Assembly (NCBI GenBank): GCA_020846145.1 | Contig: JADLEL010000189.1 | Location: 1 to 56,588, forward strand | DNA from: Pirellulales bacterium | GTDB taxonomy: Bacteria; Planctomycetota; Planctomycetia; Pirellulales; Thermoguttaceae | Length of the DNA: 56,588 nt | Direction: 5' to 3' | Position numbers and translations under genes: made by a program | Part shown: in pieces, positions 8,120 through 16,851 of the stretch | Position numbering within the stretch: the stretch's first letter is position 1 | Layout: the number at the start of each line of letters is the position of its first letter | Notes under the pieces: model-generated | Told to the model about the DNA's origin: nothing | Database searches by the model: none | The model's input: the letters and a program-made list of their open reading frames with translations, nothing else

Positions 8120-8865
8120 TGGATGCGCTCGGCACCTTTGCCGCGGGATTGGCCTGGGCCTTGGGGCTGGGGATCTATACCTCGATTACGCCCTGCCCCT
8201 TGGCCACGAACATCGCCGCCATTTCCTACATCGGCCGCCGCGTGGGCAACCCGCGGCGAGTGCTGCTGACGGGGATTCTCTATGCCCTGGGCCGCACGCT
8301 GGCTTACACGGCATTGGGATTCCTGCTGGTCGTCGGCCTGCTGGTCAGCAGTGCGGTCTCTTCGTTTTTCCGCCAATACATGAATGACTTGCTCGGCCCG
8401 ATCCTCATTCTCGTCTCGATGTTTCTGCTCGGGATGATCGGACTGGGCATCGCCGCGCCCGGCATGGGCGAGGGACTGCAAAAAAGAGTCGATGCCCTGG
8501 GGATTTGGGGGGCTTTTCTCCTGGGCATCGTTTTCGCGCTCTCGTTCTGTCCGATTTCGGCGGGCTTGTTCTTCCTGACCCTGATCCCTTACGCCGTTTA
8601 TCTCGATTCGCGCATCGGCCTGCCCGCCGTGTATGGCGTGGGCACGGCCTTGCCGGTCGTCGTTTTCGCGTTCATCATCGCCTTCAGCGCGCAATCGCTG
8701 GGGAAGGCGTTCAACCGCCTCACGCAAATCGAACGCTGGCTGCGGTGGCTGACGGGCGGAATCTTCCTGGCGGTGGGGATCTACTTCACGCTGCGAAACG
8801 TTTTCGATCTGCGGATGACAAACGCGCAAGATTCCCTCGAGTTCTCGCTCCGCATCTGGTATTGA
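8119..8865 (+). CDS. ArsG-like permease / CcdA-DsbD transmembrane family
   Basis: The 248-residue protein has six predicted membrane segments in two similar halves. Each half has a cysteine in a Pro-containing motif: SITPCPLATN (Cys26) and LSFCPISAG (Cys144). This pair is the redox centre of the CcdA/DsbD-beta fold, which moves reducing power across the membrane. In the arsEFG operon the protein of this family (ArsG) is described as an efflux permease for aromatic aminoarsenicals. Coupling with the CxxC protein just upstream fits either electron transfer to the ArsF-like partners or export. The C-terminal residues end shortly after the last helix. Confidence 0.8.
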   Translation: MDALGTFAAGLAWALGLGIYTSITPCPLATNIAAISYIGRRVGNPRRVLLTGILYALGRTLAYTALGFLLVVGLLVSSAVSSFFRQYMNDLLGPILILVSMFLLGMIGLGIAAPGMGEGLQKRVDALGIWGAFLLGIVFALSFCPISAGLFFLTLIPYAVYLDSRIGLPAVYGVGTALPVVVFAFIIAFSAQSLGKAFNRLTQIERWLRWLTGGIFLAVGIYFTLRNVFDLRMTNAQDSLEFSLRIWY

Positions 8866-8885
8866 CTCCCCCGCTTTTCTACCCT

Positions 8886-8911
8886 CGTTCCCATGCTTCC
8901 GCGTGGGAACG
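8886..8911 (+). repeat. Short palindromic repeat (CGTTCCCATGC type)
   Basis: CGTTCCCATGC (8886-8896) and GCGTGGGAACG (8901-8911) form a hairpin with a 4-base loop. The rest of 8866-9046 holds two copies of CCCCCGCTTTTC but no gene. Confidence 0.75.
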
Positions 8912-9046
8912 CACGTAACGGATGCTCCCGCGTCCAAAACGACAGCCCGACTCCCCCGCTTTTCCTCCGGGGGATATTATGTCAAAATGGCGGCTCCGTT
9001 CACCATCGTTTCTCGTTTGCGGTAATCTCTCGCGGAGTAACACACT

Positions 9047-10612
9047 ATGGTCGGTCCTGCCGTCGCGTCCGGCGGAAGCACGCTACAAGGCGAACGCAAG
9101 CCCGGTTTTTTGTTTCTCATCACCTTCGTGGCGGCGATGGGCGGATTGCTCTTCGGCTACGATTGGGTGGTTATCGGCGGGGCCGCGAAATTCTACGAGG
9201 CTAATTTCCATCTGCAAGATACCGCCGCAACTCTTTCGAAAAATCTTTCACTCGGGGAGAACCTACGCGCGGTCGTTATTTCGCCCGTGGGCTGGGCGCA
9301 AAGTTGCGCATTATTAGGATGTCTCCTGGGAGCGCTGCTTTCGGGTTGGTTGAGCGATCGGTTCGGCCGGAAGCCGCTCTTGATCGTCGCGGCGGCCAAT
9401 TTCATCGTTTCCTCGATCGGCATCGCCTTGGTCGATCGCTTCATGCCCTTCATTATTTGGCGAATTCTCGGCGGCGTCGGCATCGGCCTGGCTTCGACCG
9501 TCTCGCCGATGTACATTTCGGAAATCGCTCCCGCCAACCGGCGCGGTTTGTTGGTCGCCGTCAATCAGCTTACCATTGTCATCGGCATCTTGGCCGCGCA
9601 ATTGATCAATCTGGCCATTGCCCGGCCCGAAAGCGATACTCCGGAACTCTCCGCCATCTCCGCCGCTTTCCGCGATCTTTCCGGGGAACCTCTTCAAACG
9701 GCCAAGGAAAAGTATCAGGTCGTGTTGGCTTCCACGTGGAACGGCAAGGTAGGCTGGCGTTGGATGTTCGCCGCCTGCGCCGTCCCCTCGTTGTTTTTTT
9801 TCCTTGGATCGTTGATCGTCCCCGAAAGTCCGCGTTGGTTGACGAAGGCCGGCCGGAACGAAAAAGCCCGGGAAATTCTCACGCGCATCGGCGGCGCCCG
9901 ATATGCCGCGGCCGCGGAGGAGGAAATCCGCGCAACGTTGCTCCACGAAGATGCGCACGTCCGTTTGAGCGAGTTGTTCGAAAAAGGCGTCCGTTTCGTT
10001 TTGCTCCTCGGTTGCGCCTTGGCCGTCGTTCAGCAGTGGTGCGGCATCAACGTCATTTTCAACTACGCCACCGAAATCTTCACCCAGGCCGGCTTCAACA
10101 TGGATAATGCACTCACGAACATCGCCGCCACGGGCGTGGTCAATCTGTTATTCGTGTTCGTCGCGCTGGCCACCGTGGACAAACTTGGCCGAAAGCCGCT
10201 GATGCTGCTCGGTTTTGTCGGCCTAAGCGCGATCTATATCGTTCTCGGTTATTGCTACTATTTGAAGGGCGGAAGTACGCTCGTTTCACCCTGGATTTTC
10301 CTGACCCTCGTGCTTGCCGCCATCGGCCTCTATTCGATGACGCTCGCGCCGGTCGTTTGGGTGCTGATTTCCGAAATCTTCCCGAATCGCATCCGCGGCA
10401 CCGCGATGTCGTTGGCCGTCGGCTCGCTCTGGATCGCCTGTTTTATCCTGACCTATTCTTTCCCGATCCTAAAAACGCTGCTGGGCATATCGACCACGTT
10501 CTGGATCTACGCCGGCCTCTGCGCGATCGGCGCCTTGGGCATCTCGGTGTTCCTGCCGGAGACCAAAGGAAAATCGCTCGAGCAAATCGAACGCGAACTC
10601 ACCGGGAGATGA
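9047..10612 (+). CDS. Sugar porter family MFS transporter
   Basis: The 521-residue protein has about twelve membrane helices and the sugar-porter signatures: GYDWVVIGGA in helix 1, DRFGRKP after helix 2, PESPRWL after helix 6, QQWCGINVIFNYATEIF in helix 7, DKLGRKP after helix 8, and PETKGKSLEQIE at the C terminus. These match XylE/GLUT-type proton-sugar symporters. The central part between helices 5 and 6 has an extra ~50 residues. GGAG stands nine bases before the ATG. The substrate cannot be given; a pentose or hexose is likely. Confidence 0.92.
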   Translation: MVGPAVASGGSTLQGERKPGFLFLITFVAAMGGLLFGYDWVVIGGAAKFYEANFHLQDTAATLSKNLSLGENLRAVVISPVGWAQSCALLGCLLGALLSGWLSDRFGRKPLLIVAAANFIVSSIGIALVDRFMPFIIWRILGGVGIGLASTVSPMYISEIAPANRRGLLVAVNQLTIVIGILAAQLINLAIARPESDTPELSAISAAFRDLSGEPLQTAKEKYQVVLASTWNGKVGWRWMFAACAVPSLFFFLGSLIVPESPRWLTKAGRNEKAREILTRIGGARYAAAAEEEIRATLLHEDAHVRLSELFEKGVRFVLLLGCALAVVQQWCGINVIFNYATEIFTQAGFNMDNALTNIAATGVVNLLFVFVALATVDKLGRKPLMLLGFVGLSAIYIVLGYCYYLKGGSTLVSPWIFLTLVLAAIGLYSMTLAPVVWVLISEIFPNRIRGTAMSLAVGSLWIACFILTYSFPILKTLLGISTTFWIYAGLCAIGALGISVFLPETKGKSLEQIERELTGR

Positions 10613-10627
10613 CCGCGGACTTGCGAG

Positions 10628-10720
10628 AAAATATGCGAGCCGCCGGGTTTATCCCGGCGCTTAGTAGAATTGGCAATGTCAAGCCGAAGCGCCGGGATAA
10701 ACCCGGCGGCTCGCATATTT
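10628..10720 (+). repeat. Palindromic repeat family H
   Basis: There are two 34-base arms (10628-10661 and 10687-10720), perfect complements apart from the loop, with the core CGCCGGGTTTATCCCGGCG. Each arm is itself a hairpin. A reduced version occurs at 56374. It lies between the transporter and the OmpH-like gene. Confidence 0.9.
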
Positions 10721-10827
10721 GCAGAACATGAAATTATTCCATCGAGGCGTTATATTTTCTGAATTCGACCGCCTCATGTTCTTGAGTGCGAACTTTCCCG
10801 AGCATACATGCCTTTTGGAGGTTTCCC

Positions 10828-11367
10828 ATGCGCATCTTCGTATTTGTGTTGGCGGCGTTGATTCTTGGCGTTTCCGGCATGGCGTCGGCGGCGGAGGATG
10901 CTCCACCGAACGACGGCAAGGGCAAAATCCGCATCGGCGTTTTCGATTCCCGCGCCGTGGCGGTCGCCTACGCCGCCTCGAAGTTCAACCGGGAGCATTA
11001 TGAACGGCTGAAAAAATCTCTCGACCAAGCGGAGGCGTCGGGCGACAAGGAAAAGGCCGAGCGAATCAAAGCCGCGGGAAAGGCGGGGCAAGAGAAGCTG
11101 CACCGGCAAGGCTTCGGCACCGCCTCGGTGAAAAAATACCTCGACTTGGTGAAGGATAAAATCCCCGCCGTCGCCAAAAAAGCCCAAGTCGATTTCATCG
11201 TTTCCAAATGGGAGGTGGCTTATCAGGCTCCCGCCGTCGAAGCCGTCGATATCACCGACGAACTGGTGCAAGCGTTCGAGCCGAACGAGCGTACGCTAAA
11301 GACGGTGCGGGAGTTGAAACAACATCCGCCCCTCGACGAAGAGGAAATTCGGAAGATCAAAGACTAA
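10828..11367 (+). CDS. Secreted protein, weakly OmpH/Skp-like
   Basis: The 179-residue product has a clear signal peptide (MRIFVFVLAALILGVSGMASA, cleaved near AEDA). The mature part begins KIRIGVFDSRAVAVAYAAS, a strand-helix start similar to OmpH/Skp-family proteins. A charged helical hairpin follows (residues ~60-110). The C-terminal part (KAQVDFIVSKWEVAYQ) returns as a strand, as in Skp. Similarity is by pattern only. GGAGG at 10817-10821 supports this start over an ATG fourteen codons upstream. Confidence 0.6.
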   Translation: MRIFVFVLAALILGVSGMASAAEDAPPNDGKGKIRIGVFDSRAVAVAYAASKFNREHYERLKKSLDQAEASGDKEKAERIKAAGKAGQEKLHRQGFGTASVKKYLDLVKDKIPAVAKKAQVDFIVSKWEVAYQAPAVEAVDITDELVQAFEPNERTLKTVRELKQHPPLDEEEIRKIKD

Positions 11368-11729
11368 TGGATTCTGTTTTTGATGGCAGTGTAGGGTGCG
11401 TGCTTGCACGCACGCGCGGTCTTTTTCCGCAAAAACGTGCGCAAGCACACACCTTACGGTTTGCACATATTCCGCCCTCACCCCCTGCCCCTCTCCCAAA
11501 GGAGAGGGGATTTTTTCATCGAACGCCCGGAAATAACTTTTGCGTAAACCTCCCCAGTGGTAGGTTCTGTGTCGATCGTGCCTTTCGGTCGTGGATCGTC
11601 GGTCATAGGGAGCGCGCGCCTTTCTTTAGGGGAAATCGATCTTCGCATCCGACTCTACGATAAGGGGATGGTAGATTATTAAATTCTCCCGCCCTCCATT
11701 CACCCCCCCCGAAAAGTACAATCCACGCC
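11368..11729. other. Intergenic region with repeats
   Basis: No gene is seen. 11391-11457 is an imperfect palindrome built on GTAGGGTGCGTGCTTGC and its complement. 11473-11511 holds the motif CCCCCTGCCCCTCTCCC with a complementary GGAGAGGGG. The remainder has no structure that I recognise. Confidence 0.6.
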
Positions 11730-12791
11730 GTGAAACGAATGCTGCTTATCGCGGCTGCGTTTTGCGCGGCTCAGGCTGCGCGGGCGGATACCGCGCCGAT
11801 GGTTCAACAGCCGCCCCCCGCCGTGGCGCGGATCATCGCGCCCGAAAGGGACGGCACTTCCTACGGCACCGGGTCGCTGATCGCCGTCAACGATTATTAC
11901 GGCTTGGTGGTTACCAATTGGCATGTGGTGCGCGACGCCGCCGGGCAGATTTGGGTCGTCTTCCCCGGCGGCTTTCAATCGCCCGCCACGGTCATGAAAG
12001 CCGACCGCGAATGGGACCTCGCCGCCTTGATCGTCTGGAAGCCCAACGTGCAGCCCTTGCCGGTCTCCACGCAAGCCCCGCAATTGGGCGAAAGGCTCAC
12101 GATCGGCGGCTACGGCAGCGGGTGGTATCGGGCGGTTTCCGGCAGATGCATCCAATACTTCTCGCCGGGCGGGAACCATCCCACCGAGATCGTGGAACTT
12201 TCCGTCCCGGCGCGCAACGGCGATTCCGGCGGACCGATCTTCAACGATCGCGGCGAAATCGCGGGCGTGTTGTTCGGAGCGGACGACCGATCGACGATGG
12301 GAAGCTATTGCGGCCGCTTGCGGCAGTTTTTAGCGCCGCTGGCCGGAGATTTCGATCGGCTCCCGCCGCCGCCAAGCTCCATGGCGCGGCAAAATCCCAA
12401 TTCTTACTCGACATTGCCCGTCAACCATCTGTCTGCGATTGCCCGTACCGAGTTGCCTCCCACCGAAAAGCCACAACCTATTGCACAATATTCCCCGCTT
12501 TTCCCGGACAATCGGGAAAATCGCGCCCGATCCATCGCAACATCGCTCCCGAGAACTCCGGTTGCCAAAGTAGCTTCGAGCAATCCGAGGGGGATGCAGG
12601 CTGGATCGCATAGCGCATCTACGGCAGCGACGAAAACCGATCCTCCCCAGGTCAATGCAGCCATCCCCGCTGCCGTGGCAACTTCCGATTACGATCCTCC
12701 TTTCGACCAACTCAAAGGTTTTCTTGCCGTGATTGGGATACTCGCATTGTTCATTCAGTGTCTAAAGATTCTTGGGAAAGTCGCAAGTTAA
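11730..12791 (+). CDS. Trypsin-like serine protease with C-terminal membrane segment
   Basis: The 353-residue product starts with a signal peptide (MKRMLLIAAAFCAAQAARA). The chymotrypsin-fold domain (~30-200) has a full catalytic triad: His65 in VTNWHVV, Asp96 in EWDLAAL and Ser166 in GDSGGPIF. Residues ~205-325 are a Ser/Thr/Pro-rich region without recognisable fold. A hydrophobic helix (GFLAVIGILALFIQCLKIL) ends the protein, so it is probably anchored with the protease in the periplasm. It resembles the protease part of HtrA but has no PDZ domain. The start used is GTG; ATG 11739 is possible. Confidence 0.85.
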   Translation: MKRMLLIAAAFCAAQAARADTAPMVQQPPPAVARIIAPERDGTSYGTGSLIAVNDYYGLVVTNWHVVRDAAGQIWVVFPGGFQSPATVMKADREWDLAALIVWKPNVQPLPVSTQAPQLGERLTIGGYGSGWYRAVSGRCIQYFSPGGNHPTEIVELSVPARNGDSGGPIFNDRGEIAGVLFGADDRSTMGSYCGRLRQFLAPLAGDFDRLPPPPSSMARQNPNSYSTLPVNHLSAIARTELPPTEKPQPIAQYSPLFPDNRENRARSIATSLPRTPVAKVASSNPRGMQAGSHSASTAATKTDPPQVNAAIPAAVATSDYDPPFDQLKGFLAVIGILALFIQCLKILGKVAS

Positions 12792-12904
12792 AATACCTTT
12801 CTAATTGTTTCCTATATTTCCCATAATACGCGGAATTCCTATATCTTACATTTCTCCCCATGCTCATTGCAAAGTCAAAAGGGTAGGCATTCTTGACTTT
12901 TGGA

Positions 12905-13010
12905 AAGCCGCGACCATTGGTCGCGGTTCGCGGACGGTTTGCTGCCTGTGGAGATTGGCACGGGTTCCGAGCTTGGAAAACCGCGAACATTGGTCGAGGT
13001 TCGCGGGAGA
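12905..13010 (+). repeat. Palindromic repeat family C, two copies
   Basis: The 19-base near-palindrome CCGCGACCATTGGTCGCGG occurs at about 12909, and a diverged copy (CCGCGAACATTGGTCGAGG) lies about 75 bases further on. The 12792-13183 gap otherwise has no gene that I can support. Confidence 0.75.
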
Positions 13011-13183
13011 CTGGAATGCCTAGTTTACCGATTCACAATACCTTGCAATGATCCTGCATTCCTCCCTAGCGGGGCTATGGAGGCAATCTGGGCTATGGTA
13101 CGATGGGCATTTCCTAGATGGGACGTTTCGTGTCGTTCTTGAGGTGTTTCCACAAAAATATCGGTTCCCCCTCGGTAAATCAC

Positions 13184-15313
13184 ATGGCTCTTGACGCATA
13201 CTCGTTTTGTCCCGGAGGATCGGGCAAAAAAATCAAATTCTGCTGCCCCGACTTCCTCCCCGAACTGCAAAAAATCGACCGCATGTTGGACGGCGAACAA
13301 TACGTTGGCTGCCTGCATCACATCGAGCACGTCCGCGAACAGCCGGGCAATCGCGACCGGCCTTGCCTGCTGGCCCAGGAAACCTTTCTGTTGCGGGCAA
13401 CCCAACAGCACGAAGCCGCGAAAAAACTGGCCGCCGAATTTCTCGAAAAGCATCCCGCCAACCAAACCGCCCTGGCCGAATGCTGTATCGCGTCGGCGAT
13501 GGAGGGCGATTCGAAAAAGGCGTTGGGTTTTTTGCAGCGCGCCTTCCGCGAAGGCAAAGGCTCATTATCGAGGCGCATTTTCGAGGCCGCGAAATTCCTC
13601 GTCGCCCTATTGATGGATGAAAATAAGGTTCCCGCCGCGCGGGAACTGCTGCAACTCTTGGCGTCCACGAGCGAGAAGGATCGATCGCTCGTGCAACTCA
13701 TCGCGGATTTTTACAAGTCCGATTTGGTGCCGCTGTTGCTGAAGGATTCCGGCCCGTTGCCCTCCGCCCCGCCCGATGCCCCTTGGCGTGGGCGCTACGA
13801 AGAAGCTCTTGCGGCCAGCGGCTACGGCGACTGGGAAACCACGCTCGCCAAGCTCGTCGCCTTATCCAAGGAAGTGCCCAATTCGCCGGCGATCTGGAAG
13901 GCGCTCGCCCGCGCCCGCGGCGCGCTGGGCGACAACGAAGGTTGCATCGCCGCGCTCCGCAAGGAAGCGGCGGTCGATTCCTCTTTGGAGGAAACGGTCG
14001 AATCGGAAGCCCGCGCGATGTTCCTTTCCGAAAACCCGCTGGGCGATTGGATCGATGTGATGCATGTCGTCTGGACGGTCAAGGACGCCGAACGCTCGAA
14101 CGAAGCCTTGCTCTCGGAGCCGCGATTGCGGCCGATACCGTTCCATCCGGCCGATTTGGCCACCGAGGATTCGCCCCCGCCCAAGGCCGTCTTCATGCTG
14201 CTCGACCGACCGCTAGCGGAGTCGGCCGACGGCCTTACGCTCGAATCGATGCCGCGTATTCTCGGCCAATTGCTGCTTTTCGGCAGGCAAACCGACCGCG
14301 AGGCCCGTTTAGAGTTGATCGGCCTCGTCGCCGCGGAGCTTCCCGCCGCGAAAACGTTGCTGGCCGGCTTGGGCGGCGAATGGCTCGACGCGCGGACGGA
14401 GGAAAAATCGGTCGGCCAATTGTCGGCCTGCGAAGAATTGCTGAAGCCGCAATGGCGTCCGCCGCAAGGGCTGCCGATCGCGCGGCTCCAGGAATTCTTG
14501 GCCGCGCATCAACGGCAAGCAATGTTGCAGCGCTGGCCCAACATGAAGCTCGGCTGCCTGGACGGCAAAACGCCCCGCGAAGCGCTGGCCGAAGGCGTGT
14601 ATAAAGTCCGCGTGCTGGCGGCGATCGTGGTGTTGGAGGATATCGCCGAAAGTTTGCGGTGCGATTTCGATTTCAACGAGCTGCGCGCCAAGCTGGGCTT
14701 GCCGATTCTCGCTCCGATCGATCCCGAAAATATCGACGTTCGCGCATTGCCGACGGCGCGGTTGGCGCGGCTCCAGCCCGAAAAACTTTCCGACGAGGAT
14801 TTGAAGCGGGCCTTTCACGCGGCCTCGAGCTACCGCATCCGCCGGGCAATGCGGAAGTTCGGCGATGAGTTGCTTCGCCGTCCGAACTTCAGCGACAAAC
14901 CCTATCGGCTGGGAGTCTATGCCCGGCTTGTCGAGGAGGAAGGCGACTTGGACCGCGCCCTGGAATACATCGACGCCGGCCGGCAAGCCATGGAGAAGAT
15001 GGGACTTTCCCACGTGGCGTTCGACCTCCAGGAATTGCATTTGCGCTTTGCGCGTCGGGAACCGGATCATATCATTCGGCTCGTTCAGCACATCGACCGC
15101 CAGCACGGCAAGGAGCCGAATGTCGCCCAGGCGTTAACGAACGCCTTGGTGCAAATCGGCATGTTGCGTCCCGACGGTACGCCGGCTTTCCCCATGCACG
15201 GTCCCGCCGAAGAGGAGATTCCCGTGGAATCCGCCCCGGAAGCCGGCCAACTTTGGACTCCCGACAGCGCCGCGCCTGGCGGAGGCGGCAGTAAACTTTG
15301 GACGCCGGACTGA
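13184..15313 (+). CDS. SEC-C-like plus TPR-like repeat protein
   Basis: The 709-residue soluble protein opens with CPGGSGKKIKFCC (residues ~8-20), a variant of the SEC-C zinc motif, in which the second Cys has become Gly. The rest is all-helical with TPR-like pairs, for example LAAEFLEKHPANQTALAECC, WKALARARGALGDNEGCIAAL and AGRQAMEKMGLSHVAFDLQ. This suits a scaffold. The C terminus has two LWTPD repeats separated by a Gly-rich stretch, possibly a short docking tail. Large proteins with this SEC-C start are known in planctomycetes but have no assigned role. ATG 13184 is used because the zinc motif follows it directly. Confidence 0.7.
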   Translation: MALDAYSFCPGGSGKKIKFCCPDFLPELQKIDRMLDGEQYVGCLHHIEHVREQPGNRDRPCLLAQETFLLRATQQHEAAKKLAAEFLEKHPANQTALAECCIASAMEGDSKKALGFLQRAFREGKGSLSRRIFEAAKFLVALLMDENKVPAARELLQLLASTSEKDRSLVQLIADFYKSDLVPLLLKDSGPLPSAPPDAPWRGRYEEALAASGYGDWETTLAKLVALSKEVPNSPAIWKALARARGALGDNEGCIAALRKEAAVDSSLEETVESEARAMFLSENPLGDWIDVMHVVWTVKDAERSNEALLSEPRLRPIPFHPADLATEDSPPPKAVFMLLDRPLAESADGLTLESMPRILGQLLLFGRQTDREARLELIGLVAAELPAAKTLLAGLGGEWLDARTEEKSVGQLSACEELLKPQWRPPQGLPIARLQEFLAAHQRQAMLQRWPNMKLGCLDGKTPREALAEGVYKVRVLAAIVVLEDIAESLRCDFDFNELRAKLGLPILAPIDPENIDVRALPTARLARLQPEKLSDEDLKRAFHAASSYRIRRAMRKFGDELLRRPNFSDKPYRLGVYARLVEEEGDLDRALEYIDAGRQAMEKMGLSHVAFDLQELHLRFARREPDHIIRLVQHIDRQHGKEPNVAQALTNALVQIGMLRPDGTPAFPMHGPAEEEIPVESAPEAGQLWTPDSAAPGGGGSKLWTPD

Positions 15314-15340
15314 TGAGTTTCCGCCGTGGAAAATGAGGGT

Positions 15341-15420
15341 GCCATGCCCACGCTTGCCGTGGGCATGTCGAAACCGCGGGAATCTCCCCTCATGTCCACG
15401 GCAAGCGTGGGCTTGGCGCC
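15341..15420 (+). repeat. Palindromic repeat family D, copy 1
   Basis: GCCATGCCCACGCTTGCCGTGGGCATG is a hairpin, followed by an inverted partner (CATGTCCACGGCAAGCGTGGGC). The pair forms a larger palindrome. Related copies are at 26021 and 42115. Confidence 0.8.
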
Positions 15421-15477
15421 CTCGCGACGATTTTACGAAAAGAAAATCAATCCCATCTTTAAGGAGCCTTCCATTCC

Positions 15478-16671
15478 ATGTCGATTCGCGTTCCTCAAGG
15501 ATTTTCGATGGCCGGCGTGCATTGCCGCATCAAGCGGGATCCGCAAAAGCCCGACTTGACGCTCGTGATGTCCGATCTGCCGTGCGCCGCGGCCGGCGTT
15601 TACACGCAGAACCTGGTTTGCGCCGCCCCCGTCGAGTTGGACCGCAGCCGCACGCCGGGCGAGAATATCCGCTGCGTGGCGATTTGTTCCGGCGTGGCGA
15701 ACGCCTGCACGGGCGCGCGCGGGTTGCGCGACGCGGAGCAAATGGCCCGCATGGCCGCCGCCGCCTGCGGCGCCAAGGAAGACCAGGCGCTGGTGCTTTC
15801 GACCGGCGTGATCGGCCAGTTCCTGCCGATGGAGAAGATCGAGCAGGGCATCTCGGCCGCCGCCGTCAAGCTGGGCACGAGCGAGGCCTGCCTGCTTTCC
15901 GCCGCGAAAGGCATGTTGACCACCGACACCGTGCATAAAATATTCGGCCGCTGCGCAACGATCGGCGGCATCGAATACGCCATCCTGGGACTGGCCAAGG
16001 GCGCGGCGATGATGGGTCCCAACATGGCCACCATGCTCGCGCTGGTCGTTACCGACGCGCCGCTCGCGCCCGTCGCGGCGCAGCACGCGCTCGCCGCGGC
16101 CGCCAGCGACAGCTTCAATTGCATCAGCGTCGATGGCCACACGAGCACCAACGACACCGTGCTCTTGCTGGCCAACGGCGCGGCCGGCGGCAAGCCGCTT
16201 TCGGGCGAGAAATTCGAGCAGTTCCTCGATGCCTTGGAGGAAGTGTGCATCGATTTGGCGCGCTCGATCCCCGCCGACGGCGAAGGAGCCACGCATCTGA
16301 TCACGCTGGAAATCCACGGCGCCGCGACCCGCGAGTCGGCCTTAACGCTGGCCAAAACCGTGGCCAACAGCCCGCTGGTCAAAACCGCAATCACCGGGGC
16401 CGATCCGAATTGGGGACGCATCGTCTCGGCGGCGGGCTACGCCGGCGTGCCCCTCGATCCCAACGGTATTACGCTGAAAGTCAACGGCTTTTTGCTGTAC
16501 GAAAACGGCGCGCCGGTCGATTTCAACGCGGCCGAAGTGTCGAAGTCCATCGGCGAAAACCGCGATACGCTGATCCAGCTTTATTTCAGCGAAGGCAAGG
16601 CCTTCCGCCGCTTTTGGACCACCGACCTGACGGCCGAATACGTCCGCCTGAACGCCGATTATCACACCTGA
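15478..16671 (+). CDS. argJ: Glutamate N-acetyltransferase / amino-acid acetyltransferase ArgJ
   Basis: The 397-residue protein is full length for ArgJ, which transfers the acetyl group of N-acetylornithine to glutamate (and may use acetyl-CoA) in cyclic arginine synthesis. It shows GVYTQNLVCAAPV near the N terminus, AKGMLTTDTVHK, and NMATMLALVVTDA. In the last, autoproteolysis occurs before Thr185 to give the alpha and beta chains. DGHTSTNDT and GADPNWGRI are further family motifs. It stands alone without other arg genes. An AAGGAG ribosome binding site precedes it (15461-15466). Confidence 0.95.
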   Translation: MSIRVPQGFSMAGVHCRIKRDPQKPDLTLVMSDLPCAAAGVYTQNLVCAAPVELDRSRTPGENIRCVAICSGVANACTGARGLRDAEQMARMAAAACGAKEDQALVLSTGVIGQFLPMEKIEQGISAAAVKLGTSEACLLSAAKGMLTTDTVHKIFGRCATIGGIEYAILGLAKGAAMMGPNMATMLALVVTDAPLAPVAAQHALAAAASDSFNCISVDGHTSTNDTVLLLANGAAGGKPLSGEKFEQFLDALEEVCIDLARSIPADGEGATHLITLEIHGAATRESALTLAKTVANSPLVKTAITGADPNWGRIVSAAGYAGVPLDPNGITLKVNGFLLYENGAPVDFNAAEVSKSIGENRDTLIQLYFSEGKAFRRFWTTDLTAEYVRLNADYHT

Positions 16672-16728
16672 CTGAGGGCTTGGAAGAAAATGCAACTGAA
16701 GTGGTGAGGAGGGAGGGGACAGGTTACG

Positions 16729-16836
16729 GGGGACAGGATACAGGGGACAGGGAGAAGTGGTAAATGCTCGGATGAGATGTTGGAGAACTGCTTATTTTTT
16801 TCTTCTCATCCCTTCTGTCCCCTGTATCCTGTCCCC
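16729..16836 (+). repeat. Long inverted repeat before the PIG-L gene
   Basis: A 22-base arm rich in GGGGACAGG (16729-16750) is complemented exactly at 16815-16836. An RNA from here would form a 22-bp stem with a 64-base loop, ending 15 bases before the start codon at 16852. Similar G-rich inverted repeats occur at 50752. Confidence 0.8.
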
Positions 16837-16851
16837 TGTCCCCTTAAAACC

